64,000 nt of DNA, taken from positions 4,154,001 through 4,218,000 of the forward strand of contig NZ_CP134053.1 of NCBI RefSeq assembly GCF_031583065.1, in the 5' to 3' direction. Every line of letters begins with the position of its first letter. Within the stretch, counting starts at the first letter, position 1. Both the position numbers and the translations under genes were made by a program. Positions 8,699-16,476 of this stretch are shown here, piece after piece. The stretch comes from Streptomyces sp. CGMCC 4.7035. Lineage in GTDB: Bacteria > Actinomycetota > Actinomycetes > Streptomycetales > Streptomycetaceae. The notes beneath the pieces are model-generated. The model was not told where the DNA came from and did no database searches. It was given only the letters and a program-made list of their open reading frames with translations.

Positions 8699-9229
8699 AT
8701 GTCCGCAGACCTCACCGGTACCTACCTCACCCTCGACGACGGTCGCCCCGCCGTCCGCTTCAGCCGCGTCTACGACCACCCGGTCGACCGCGTCTGGCAA
8801 TTCGTCACCGACCCCGGCGAACTCGCCCAGTGGTTCCCCTCCCGCGCCGAGTTCGACCTGCGTCCCGGCGGCACCGTCAGCTTCAGCGGGGACCCGAACA
8901 TGCCCGAGTCGACCGGCACGGTCGTCGCCGTCGACGCGCCGCGGCACCTCGTCTTCGAGTGGGGCGGCGACGAGCTGCGCTTCGCCCTGGAGGATCTCGA
9001 CGAGGGGCGCACCCGCTTCACGCTCACCGACGTCCTGGGCGAGGAGAACGCCGCCGCCCGCAACGGCGCCGGCTGGGAGGTCTGCCTCACGGCCCTGGAC
9101 GCCAAGGCCCGCGGCGAACGCTTCGAGGGCCCGCACGCCGGGCCGAGCGCGCCCTGGAAGGAGTACTACGAGGGGTACGTCGAGGCCGGGGTCCCCTCGG
9201 GTGCGCCCATCCCGGGCACGGGCGCCTGA
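8699..9229 (+). CDS. SRPBCC (AHSA1-like) family protein
   Basis: A 176-residue START/Bet v1-like protein. The segment FSRVYDHPVDRVWQFVTDPG followed by LAQWFP is the standard opening of AHSA1-domain proteins, and HLVFEWGGDE and GWEVCLTAL are in their usual places. The fold forms a hydrophobic pocket for small molecules; the ligand is unknown. It is divergent from the MFS exporter across a region with operator-like palindromes, so the two may respond to the same signal. Only four bases separate its stop from the convergent NHLM ABC gene. The ribosome site is weak. Confidence 0.85.
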   Translation: MSADLTGTYLTLDDGRPAVRFSRVYDHPVDRVWQFVTDPGELAQWFPSRAEFDLRPGGTVSFSGDPNMPESTGTVVAVDAPRHLVFEWGGDELRFALEDLDEGRTRFTLTDVLGEENAAARNGAGWEVCLTALDAKARGERFEGPHAGPSAPWKEYYEGYVEAGVPSGAPIPGTGA

Positions 9230-9233
9230 CCGC

Positions 9234-12050
9234 TCACGCCAGCTGTCGCCGCACCAGCTCGTGCAGCCGTCCGTTCGTGTCCGCGAGCAGCTGCGCCGGC
9301 GGCCCCTGCTGGGCGACCCTGCCGTCCTCCATCACGATGACGCGGTCCGCGTCCAGCACCGTGGACAGGCGGTGGGCGATCACGATCCGGGTGGCGTTCA
9401 GAGCGCGGGTGGACTCGATGACCTTGCGCTGGGTCTCGTTGTCCAACGCGCTCGTCGCCTCGTCGAAGAACAGGATGCGCGGGCGCCGGATCAGCGCCTG
9501 GGCGATCATCAGACGCTGGCGCTGGCCGCCGGAGATCGCGCCGCTGCCCTGGACGATGGTGTGCAGCCCCATCGGCATCCGCTTGATGTCCTCGGCGAGT
9601 CCCGCCATCTCGGCCGCCGCCATCGCCTCCTCCGGCGTGTACGGCTCGGTTCCGCAGATGACGTCCAGGAGGGAGCCGGTGAACGGCTGGGCGTGCTGGA
9701 GCACCACCCCGCACTGACGGCGCACCGCCGACTGGTCGAGCGCCGCCAGGTCCTGGCCGTCGTACAGGACGCTGCCCGAGGCCGGTTTGTCGAAGCCGAT
9801 CAGCAGGCGCAGCAGCGTGGACTTGCCGCAGCCGCTCGGGCCCACGATCGCCACGAACTCGCCCGGCTTCACCTCGAAGGAGACGTCGTCGAGGACGAGA
9901 GGACCGTCGTCGGCGTACCGGAACGACAGCCGGCGCGCCTCGATACCGCCGGACAGGACGCCGGGGCGCGTACTCGCCGTGCGTACCTCCGGCGTGGCGT
10001 CCAGCACCGGCCTGATCTCCTCGAACAGCGGCAGCGCCGCCACCGCCGAGACGAACGCGCCCGTCAGCTGCGTGACCGAGGTCAGCAGCATGGTCACCGA
10101 CGTGGTGAAGGTGAGGAAGTCGGCGGCCGACAGGGCGCCCCTGGCCGGGCCCGCGAGCAGCATGAACAGCAGCAGCGAGCACAGCGGCAGATAGACCGCG
10201 CCCAGAACCGTGGTGAGGTTCTTGATCCGGCCGACCTTCTGCTGGAGCTCACGGCTGCGCGCGAACTCCCGCGCCCAGGCGGCGTACGCGTAGTTCTCGG
10301 CCGCCGCGACGCGCAGCTTCGGCAGGCCGCGCAGGGTCTGGAACGCCTGGTTGTTCAGCTTGTTGGAGAGCTGGACCAGGCGCCGCTGCCAGCGCACCTG
10401 CCACAGTCCGAGCCCCAGGAACACGACGGCGATGACGACGAGCATGCCGATCGCGGCCAGCGCCATGGGCACGCTGTACCAGAGCAGCAGGCCCAGGTTC
10501 ATCGCCCCCACCGTCACCGACTGCGCCACCACCGGACCGACCCCGGCCAGCAGCCGGCGGATGGCGCTGATGCCCATCGCCGCGCTCGCCAGCTCACCGG
10601 TCGAGCGCTCGGCGAAGAACTTCGTCGGCAGCCTCAACAGGCGGTCCCAGACGGCCGGTTGGAGCGTCGCCTCGATGCGCCCCTCCAGGCGCAGGATGGT
10701 CATGTTCTCCAGCAGCATGAACGCCGCCGCGACCACGCCGGTCACCATGAGGGCGAGGCAGACCTGGACGATCAGCCCCTCCTGCGCCTTCGGCACGTAC
10801 TCGCCGAGCACCTTGCCGGTGGCGATGGGCACCAGCGCGCCGATCGCCACGGTCACCAGACCGCTGAGCAGGAGGCCGACCAGATCACCGCCCGTGCCGC
10901 GCATGCTGAACCGCAGCAGCCGCAACGGGCTGAGGCGCTGCTCGGGCAGGGGGCGGTAGAACATCACGGCCCGCGATTCAAACTCCGCCGCGTTCGCCTT
11001 CTCGATCGGCGTCTCGCGCCCCGACGACGGCTGGACGGCGACATAACCGCCCCGCCGCCACAGCAGCGCCACCGGCGCACCCGACAGGGCCCGGTGACCC
11101 ACCAGCGGGCCGATGTCGTCGTGCCACCAGCGCCCGTCGAGCCGTACGGCCCGGGTACGGACCCGGGAGGCGACCGCGATGCGCTCGACCGGGTCGAGGC
11201 GGTCGCTCTCGGTGCCGCTCTGCGCGGGTTCGGCGAGGGTGATCCCGGCGGCGCGTGCGACGAGCTTGCAGGCCGCGTACGTGGCGTCGGCGTCGGCCGC
11301 CGTCACGCGCTTCGCCGACGACGTGCCGATCGAGGCGAGCAGGGTCCGGTCGGCCTGGGCGCGGACCGCCTCGCCCGCCTTGATGCCGGCCGCCGTGCGG
11401 GTCTCGTGGGTGCGCTCCACCTGCTCGATCCACCGGTCGAGGGTGGCGAGCAACCGGTACTGCTGGTCGACCATGCCCTGCCAGACCGCGGGGTCCACCA
11501 GCAGATCGGCCGCCGCTTCCGCACCGTACAGGGAGCCGTACTGGACGCTGCCCGGCGGCACCTGCATCCAGAAGACGTCGTCGTCGGTGATGTCGGCGGC
11601 CCGTTCGGTGGCCATCGGTGCCTGGAAGAGGATGGACAGGCCGCGGCCGACGCCCAGGGCGAGGGCGTACTCCAGGGGGCTCGTGGTGGGCGGTACGTAC
11701 TGGGGGTTGCCGTACGCGTCGTACGACCAGGTCTGGGTGTCCGGGGTCTGGTACAGCTCGCGCAGCTGGATGCGGCGCACCACACAGTCGCGCACCGGCC
11801 GGGCGACCAGGGTGTGCTGGGGTCCTGTGACCGGGCCGAGCAGCAAGGAGCCCGCTTCGAGTCGGCCGAGGTGGTGCCAGTGGCCCTGGACGGCCGCGTC
11901 GACCGCGTACAGGTCCAGCGCGCCGGTCACGACCAGCCACAGCACCTGCGGCCCCTCCAGATCGAGCCGGCCGGTCCCGGAGCAGTCGATCGGGGTGCCC
12001 ATCCGGCCGAGGGCATCGAGGACGAGGTCGCCCTCCTGAACCGCCGTCAT
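9234..12050 (-). CDS. NHLM-type peptide export ABC transporter, permease/ATP-binding protein (second ABC subunit)
   Basis: A 938-residue membrane protein. Roughly the first 330 residues form a sensor-like region reminiscent of a cyclic-nucleotide-binding/cupin fold. A six-helix ABC exporter domain follows (about 390-680), then an ATPase domain with Walker A GPSGCGKST, signature SGGQRQRL and Walker B ILFFDEATSALD. This architecture is that of the second ABC protein of NHLM bacteriocin export systems. The start is ATG 12050, one base after the stop of the C39-ABC gene (TGA-G-ATG), so translation is coupled. It is the last gene of the precursor-adaptor-transporter cassette and presumably forms the export channel with the upstream ABC protein. 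It lacks a peptidase domain. Confidence 0.9.
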   Translation of the reverse strand: MTAVQEGDLVLDALGRMGTPIDCSGTGRLDLEGPQVLWLVVTGALDLYAVDAAVQGHWHHLGRLEAGSLLLGPVTGPQHTLVARPVRDCVVRRIQLRELYQTPDTQTWSYDAYGNPQYVPPTTSPLEYALALGVGRGLSILFQAPMATERAADITDDDVFWMQVPPGSVQYGSLYGAEAAADLLVDPAVWQGMVDQQYRLLATLDRWIEQVERTHETRTAAGIKAGEAVRAQADRTLLASIGTSSAKRVTAADADATYAACKLVARAAGITLAEPAQSGTESDRLDPVERIAVASRVRTRAVRLDGRWWHDDIGPLVGHRALSGAPVALLWRRGGYVAVQPSSGRETPIEKANAAEFESRAVMFYRPLPEQRLSPLRLLRFSMRGTGGDLVGLLLSGLVTVAIGALVPIATGKVLGEYVPKAQEGLIVQVCLALMVTGVVAAAFMLLENMTILRLEGRIEATLQPAVWDRLLRLPTKFFAERSTGELASAAMGISAIRRLLAGVGPVVAQSVTVGAMNLGLLLWYSVPMALAAIGMLVVIAVVFLGLGLWQVRWQRRLVQLSNKLNNQAFQTLRGLPKLRVAAAENYAYAAWAREFARSRELQQKVGRIKNLTTVLGAVYLPLCSLLLFMLLAGPARGALSAADFLTFTTSVTMLLTSVTQLTGAFVSAVAALPLFEEIRPVLDATPEVRTASTRPGVLSGGIEARRLSFRYADDGPLVLDDVSFEVKPGEFVAIVGPSGCGKSTLLRLLIGFDKPASGSVLYDGQDLAALDQSAVRRQCGVVLQHAQPFTGSLLDVICGTEPYTPEEAMAAAEMAGLAEDIKRMPMGLHTIVQGSGAISGGQRQRLMIAQALIRRPRILFFDEATSALDNETQRKVIESTRALNATRIVIAHRLSTVLDADRVIVMEDGRVAQQGPPAQLLADTNGRLHELVRRQLA

Positions 12051-12051
12051 C

Positions 12052-14286
12052 TCACCGCTCCTTGACCAGTTCGGCGTATGCCCCACCGGCCGCCACCAGG
12101 GCGTCGTGCCGCCCGCGTTCCACGATCGTGCCGTGCTGGAGCACCACGATCTCGTCGCTGTCGCGCACGGTGCTGAGCCGGTGCGCGATGACCACACAGG
12201 CGCAGCCGCGCTTGCGCAGGTTGTCGATCACGGTCTGCTCGGTCTCCGCGTCCAGGGCGCTGGTCACCTCGTCGAGGACCAGAATGCTGGGGTCGCGCAC
12301 CAGAGCCCGTGCGATCTCCAGGCGTTGGCGTTGCCCGCCGGAGAAGTTCCGCCCGTCCTGCTCGACCCGGCTGTGGATGCCGCCCGGACGGCGCATCACG
12401 ACGTCGTACAGCGCGGCGTCCCGCAGCGCGGCGACCACCGCGTCGTCCGGGATCGACGGGTCCCACAGCGCCACGTTGTCGCGGACCGTGCCCTCGAAGA
12501 GGAAGACGTCCTGGTCGACGAAGGAGACGGACGCGGCGAGCGCGCCGCGCGGAATGTCCTCCAGACGCCGGCCGTCGATGCGGATCACGCCCTCCCACGG
12601 GGCGTACAGACCCGAGATCAGCCGGGAGACCGTGGACTTGCCGCTGCCCGAGCCGCCGACCAGCGCAACCTGCCGGCCGGGGCCGACCGTCAGGTCGAAG
12701 CCGCTCAGCAGCGGCTTGTCGAGCGGGCTGTAACCGAACGTGATGTTCTCCAGCTCGACATGGCCGTGCAGACGGCGGGTCGACGCGCCGCGGCCCGAGC
12801 GGCCGTAGAGGGGGTCGGCCTGGAAGTTCTCCACGTCCTTCAGCCGGGCCACGTCCGCCGCGAAGTCCTGGATGCGGCCCGCGACCCCGTTGAGCCGGGT
12901 GATCGGCGCGGTGAACCGGGTCACCAGGGCCTGGAAGGCGACCAGCAGACCCACTGATATATGACCCTCGACCGCCCGCAGACCGCCGATCCACAGGATC
13001 AGCGCGCTGTTGAGCGTGGCGAGCGTCGGCGCGACCACACCCAGCCAGGCGCTGGGCACACCGAGCCGCTGCTGCTCCTCCAGTGTGGTGGCGTGCTGCC
13101 CGGCCCACTTGCGGAAGTAGCCGTCCTCGCCGCCGGTCGCCTTCATCGTCTCGATCAACTGCAGCCCGGTGTACGCCGTGTTGGTCAGCCGGGCGCTGTC
13201 GGCGCGCAGCTTCGCCGTGCGGGTCGCGCGCAGCCGTACGACGACCCGCATCGCCACCACGTTGAGCAGCGCGACGCCGATGCCGACGAAGGTCAACTGG
13301 GGGTCGTACGTGTACAGCAGCACCGCGTACAGCACGACGACGATCGCGTCGACGCCCGCCGCCGCGAGGTCGCGGGCCAGGGTCTCGGCGACCGCGTCGT
13401 TGGACTGCAGGCGCTGCACGAGATCGGCGGGGCTGCGCTGGGCGAAGAACGTCACCGGAAGCCGCAGCAGATGCCGCAGGAAGCGCGCGCTGGAGAGCGT
13501 CGAGGAGATGACACGGCCGCGCAGCAGGTTCGCCTGTTGCAGCCAGGTCAGTACGACCGTGAGCAGGACGCAGGCGGCCATCGACGTGAACAGCACGCCG
13601 AGCATCGAGGTCTGCCCGCCGATGAGGAACATGTCGATGTACGTCCGGCTGAGCGCGGGCAGCGCGGCGCCGACCGCCACCAGGAGGAGGCTCGCGAGGA
13701 TGGCGGCGGGCATGGTGCCCGACGTACCGCGCAGCCGGGCCGGCAGGGCGCCCAGGACGCCCGGCCTGCGGCCGCCCTTGGTGAAGTCCTCGCCCGGCTC
13801 CATCACCAGGACGACCCCGGTGAAGCTGGTGTCGAAGTCCTCCATCGGCACGAAACGGCGGCCCTTGCCGGGGTCGTTGACGTACACCCCCCGGCGGCCG
13901 AAGCGGCGGCCCATGCCGTCGTAGACGACGTAGTGGTTGAACTCCCAGAACAGGATCGCGGGCGCCCTCACCTCGGCGAGCGCGGCCGTGTCCATCTGCA
14001 TGCCCTTGGCCGTCAGGCCATAACTGCGGGCCGCCTTGAGGAGGTTACTGGCGCGCGAGCCGTCGCGGGAGACACCGCAGGCGATGCGCAGCTCCTCGAG
14101 CGGGATGTGCCGGCCGTAGTGGCCGAGCACCATGGCGAGCGAAGCGGCGCCGCACTCCACGGCCTCCATCTGGAGCACCGTGGGCGTGCGGACGGTCCTC
14201 TGCCGGCTCTTGGGCACGGTGCGCTTCGGCGGTGCGGCGCGGCGTCTGCCCCGTACCGGGGGCAGGGTGTCCTGGGGAGCGGTCAC
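12052..14286 (-). CDS. NHLM-type ABC transporter with N-terminal C39 leader peptidase
   Basis: A 744-residue fusion of peptidase, membrane and ATPase domains that cuts double-glycine leaders and exports the peptide. The C39 domain (about 35-165) shows Gln39 and Cys45 in VLQMEAVECGAAS, His118 in FNHYVVYDG and Asp138 in VNDPGKG, all the expected active-site residues. The ABC exporter domain follows, then Walker A GGSGSGKST, signature FSGGQRQRL and Walker B ILVLDEVTSALD. The start is GTG 14286, which overlaps the adaptor stop as GTGA; a longer frame to 14388 would run deep into the adaptor gene. The matching substrate is the Gly-Gly precursor at 15181-15396. Confidence 0.92.
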   Translation of the reverse strand: MTAPQDTLPPVRGRRRAAPPKRTVPKSRQRTVRTPTVLQMEAVECGAASLAMVLGHYGRHIPLEELRIACGVSRDGSRASNLLKAARSYGLTAKGMQMDTAALAEVRAPAILFWEFNHYVVYDGMGRRFGRRGVYVNDPGKGRRFVPMEDFDTSFTGVVLVMEPGEDFTKGGRRPGVLGALPARLRGTSGTMPAAILASLLLVAVGAALPALSRTYIDMFLIGGQTSMLGVLFTSMAACVLLTVVLTWLQQANLLRGRVISSTLSSARFLRHLLRLPVTFFAQRSPADLVQRLQSNDAVAETLARDLAAAGVDAIVVVLYAVLLYTYDPQLTFVGIGVALLNVVAMRVVVRLRATRTAKLRADSARLTNTAYTGLQLIETMKATGGEDGYFRKWAGQHATTLEEQQRLGVPSAWLGVVAPTLATLNSALILWIGGLRAVEGHISVGLLVAFQALVTRFTAPITRLNGVAGRIQDFAADVARLKDVENFQADPLYGRSGRGASTRRLHGHVELENITFGYSPLDKPLLSGFDLTVGPGRQVALVGGSGSGKSTVSRLISGLYAPWEGVIRIDGRRLEDIPRGALAASVSFVDQDVFLFEGTVRDNVALWDPSIPDDAVVAALRDAALYDVVMRRPGGIHSRVEQDGRNFSGGQRQRLEIARALVRDPSILVLDEVTSALDAETEQTVIDNLRKRGCACVVIAHRLSTVRDSDEIVVLQHGTIVERGRHDALVAAGGAYAELVKER

Positions 14287-15089
14287 GGCAGAAGCCAATC
14301 GATGGGGCGCTGATCGGCCAGGCGGATCGAACCCGTGGCCAGGGTCATGGAGGAGAGGGCGAACGGCGGGCCGTCCACGGACGACCACCTGTAGCCGCTC
14401 TTGGTGCCGGACGACCGGTCGAGCCGTACGAGTACGGCCACCGGGCGGCCCTTCCTGGTGAACTGCTCGCCCAACTGGCTGTCCCCGAGGTACGCGGCGA
14501 TCCGCTGCGCCGACTGGGCCGTACGGTCCACGGACTTCACATGGCCGCGCAGCACGCCGTACTCCTGGGCGGGCACCGACTGGACGGTGAGGTCGACGGA
14601 GGCGTTCGCGGGGATGGAGGCGGCGTTCTCGGCGGGGACGTACACCGTCGCGTACAGCGGGTCCGACGAGTGGGCGACCTTCTCCACGGCGGCGACGTTC
14701 GCCCCGGTCTGGATGATCTGGCCGATGGTGGCGGCGAGCGCGGTGACGCGGCCCGCGGCGACCGTACGGACCACCGAGTCGCCTTGCTCTGTACGGACCT
14801 TGAGAACGGGCGAGTTCGCGGGCAGTCGCTCGCCCTCCTTGGCGAGGACCGCGACGACCTGCCCGGCCACGGGGCTCTGCAGGATGTAACTGCCCTCGCC
14901 GTGCGTGAGGATGGCGGGCGCGCCGACGGTGGAGGCCACCGAGCCGGTGACGGCCCAGACGGACGCGGCGGCCATGACGACCACGGTCACGGAGAGCACG
15001 AGCCAGCCCTGGGGGCGCGCGAAGCGCACCGGGAGGTCGAGCTCTTCGGGCGATTGCAGCTTGGCGAGGGCCTGCCTACGGAACTGCAC
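14283..15089 (-). CDS. HlyD-family adaptor of the NHLM peptide export system
   Basis: A 268-residue membrane-fusion-type protein. One N-terminal membrane anchor (about 28-50, GWLVLSVTVVVMAAASVWAV) is followed by a lipoyl/barrel-sandwich region (HGEGSYILQSPVAGQVVAVLA) and a C-terminal beta-barrel part. It probably couples the two ABC proteins to the cell envelope and is shorter than Gram-negative HlyD. The start is GTG 15089 with GAGGG upstream. The 3' end overlaps the C39-ABC start by four bases. The bases just before the start (GGGAAGTTCC) repeat exactly those before the precursor gene. Confidence 0.87.
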   Translation of the reverse strand: MQFRRQALAKLQSPEELDLPVRFARPQGWLVLSVTVVVMAAASVWAVTGSVASTVGAPAILTHGEGSYILQSPVAGQVVAVLAKEGERLPANSPVLKVRTEQGDSVVRTVAAGRVTALAATIGQIIQTGANVAAVEKVAHSSDPLYATVYVPAENAASIPANASVDLTVQSVPAQEYGVLRGHVKSVDRTAQSAQRIAAYLGDSQLGEQFTRKGRPVAVLVRLDRSSGTKSGYRWSSVDGPPFALSSMTLATGSIRLADQRPIDWLLP

Positions 15090-15129
15090 GGAACTTCCCT
15101 CACCTGTCGGAGAGATCTACGGCATCCGA

Positions 15130-15162
15130 GAGTCCCGGAACCGGGATGCGGTTCCGGGACTC
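15130..15162 (-). terminator. Hairpin between peptide precursor and export genes (terminator/attenuator)
   Basis: A perfect 13-bp stem, GAGTCCCGGAACC (15130-15142) with GGTTCCGGGACTC (15150-15162), around a 7-base loop. It lies 18 bases after the precursor stop and about 40 bases before the adaptor start on the same strand. Partial termination here would allow much more precursor than exporter to be made, a common arrangement in bacteriocin operons. Confidence 0.7.
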
Positions 15163-15180
15163 AACGGCACAAAGGTGCGA

Positions 15181-15396
15181 TCAGAGACCGGCGACCAGGT
15201 TCGTGACCGGGGCGGTGTTCAGGCCGGTGACACCCTCGACGGTGCCGACAACCGTGCCGACCAGGCCGGAAACCGGGGCGACGCCGTCCACCAGGCCGGT
15301 GACGGTGCCCACGGCGTTCAGCGACAGGCCACCGGACACGGCGTCCAGCTCGGCGTCCGAGATCTCGGCGGTCTCAACCTGGGGGGTGGAGTTCAT
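15181..15396 (-). CDS. Double-glycine-leader peptide precursor, cysteine-free core (bacteriocin/RiPP-like)
   Basis: A 71-residue peptide. The leader (1-23) contains TAEISDAELDAVSGG, a textbook C39 recognition sequence ending in Gly-Gly. Predicted cleavage leaves a 48-residue core (24-71). The core has no Cys, no Lys or Arg, no aromatic residue and only two acidic residues, and is dominated by Val, Gly, Leu and Thr. It contains two similar segments, 32-47 (VTGLVDGVAPVSGLVG) and 56-70 (VTGLNTAPVTNLVAG). Similar Streptomyces peptides are often labelled type A2 lantipeptide, but without Cys and without a LanM-type enzyme nearby thioether rings are impossible from this gene set. ATG 15396 has GAAGGGAAG upstream. 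The downstream hairpin and exporter genes complete the cassette. Its activity is unknown. Confidence 0.85.
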   Translation of the reverse strand: MNSTPQVETAEISDAELDAVSGGLSLNAVGTVTGLVDGVAPVSGLVGTVVGTVEGVTGLNTAPVTNLVAGL

Positions 15397-15874
15397 GATG
15401 GAACTTCCCTTCATATGGATATTCACAAGGGGGAGAGCGGCCCCCCTCTGGGGACAGACGGTCGGCCGCGGTCCGCGGGCGCCGGGCACCCGTTGCCGGG
15501 ACCCTCTGGAGTGGCCCCCGCGGTGCAACGGATCAAAGCACGCCGACGCGCGGCGGTTCCACTCAACCACCGCTCTCACCAGGGCAATTGGCGTTCTCGG
15601 GCGCAGATCCGTGCAGGCGTGCGCACGTCTTGGCGGCGACTTCTTCACACCCTTCGCGGCATCGGCGCGCGAGGCCCCTTGCCGCCCCGCGACCGAATGG
15701 GGCAGTCCCGGCCCAATGGCTCGGCCCCCGGCGCGTGACTGTGCAGATCCGCCGTGCGCCGTGACCCGCTTGCGCAGCCGATGTGCAGATTCCCTGAAGC
15801 CGGGATTCCGCTCAGCACCTTGAACCGACCGTTACCAGCCGGTAGCGGATCGTGTCCGCGTGTGCGCCCAGGCT
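15397..15874. other. Intergenic region upstream of the peptide precursor
   Basis: These 478 bases carry no convincing gene on either strand. On the minus strand the stretch next to the precursor must hold its promoter, including an A/T-richer patch near 15405-15430 just before the ribosome site, but I could not fix -35 and -10 boxes. A weak hairpin, CCGTTACC with GGTAGCGG (about 15828-15847), lies 28 bases beyond the thioesterase stop and may terminate that gene. Confidence 0.4.
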
Positions 15875-16282
15875 CTAGCCCAGCAGCGCGTACACGGTGC
15901 TCGCCCGCGCCGCGATCTCGGCCGAGCCCTCCGCGGTCATCGTGATGTCGGCGAACGCCATGCGCCGGCCGAGCTTGGTGAGAACCGTCTGCACGAGCAC
16001 GTCCGCCTCCACGACCGCGCGCTGGAAGCTGGTGGACTGCTGGACCGTCGTCATCGGGACGAAGCCGCCGCGCGCCGCCGAGATCGCGATCACCGTCGCC
16101 GTGTCGGCCGCGGCCATCAGCGCCTGCCCCGACAGCCCGCCGCCCTCCCGGGCCAGCCGCGTGGACCACGGCAGCCGGAGTACGGCCCGGTGGTCGTCCA
16201 ACTCCACGACCGTGAGGCCCAGATCGAGCACCCAGGGGGCGAAGTTGGCGGCGAGGATCTTGTCGGCTTCGGCAGGCGTCAT
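15875..16282 (-). CDS. PaaI/YigI-type hotdog-fold thioesterase
   Basis: A 135-residue single-domain protein with the hotdog pattern of PaaI-like acyl-CoA thioesterases. The central helix motif LSGQALMAAADTATVIAIS follows a glycine-rich turn (EGGG). FADITMTAEG matches the late beta strands. Such enzymes hydrolyse small acyl- or aryl-CoA thioesters in the cytoplasm. The start is ATG 16282; its ribosome site is weak. It is divergent from the secreted protease and shows no operon partner, so the substrate cannot be inferred. Confidence 0.85.
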   Translation of the reverse strand: MTPAEADKILAANFAPWVLDLGLTVVELDDHRAVLRLPWSTRLAREGGGLSGQALMAAADTATVIAISAARGGFVPMTTVQQSTSFQRAVVEADVLVQTVLTKLGRRMAFADITMTAEGSAEIAARASTVYALLG

Positions 16283-16476
16283 GCGTGTTTTCTTCCCGCT
16301 CTCGCGCCCCGGCAGACACGTTTGCCGCCTATTTCACGCTTTCGCATACGCCAAGTCGGCCAGTTGCAAGGAGCGTTGAACACCCCACCTGACACGCGCG
16401 TATCAACAGGCATCCAGGCGCCCCCAGTCAGCTGCCGGACGGCGGCAACGGACCCCGTCCCCAGGAGGTCAAGAAG

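Noticed and set aside
6948..12065. A plus-strand open frame of about 1,700 codons opposite the MFS and NHLM ABC genes
   Set aside because: It is antisense to three well-supported genes, has Arg/Gly/His/Gln-rich shadow composition and no domain; extreme GC bias leaves few stops in such frames.
15181..15396. The precursor as a true lanthipeptide
   Set aside because: The core has no cysteine and no lanthipeptide synthetase is visible, so the class name is not supported by the sequence.
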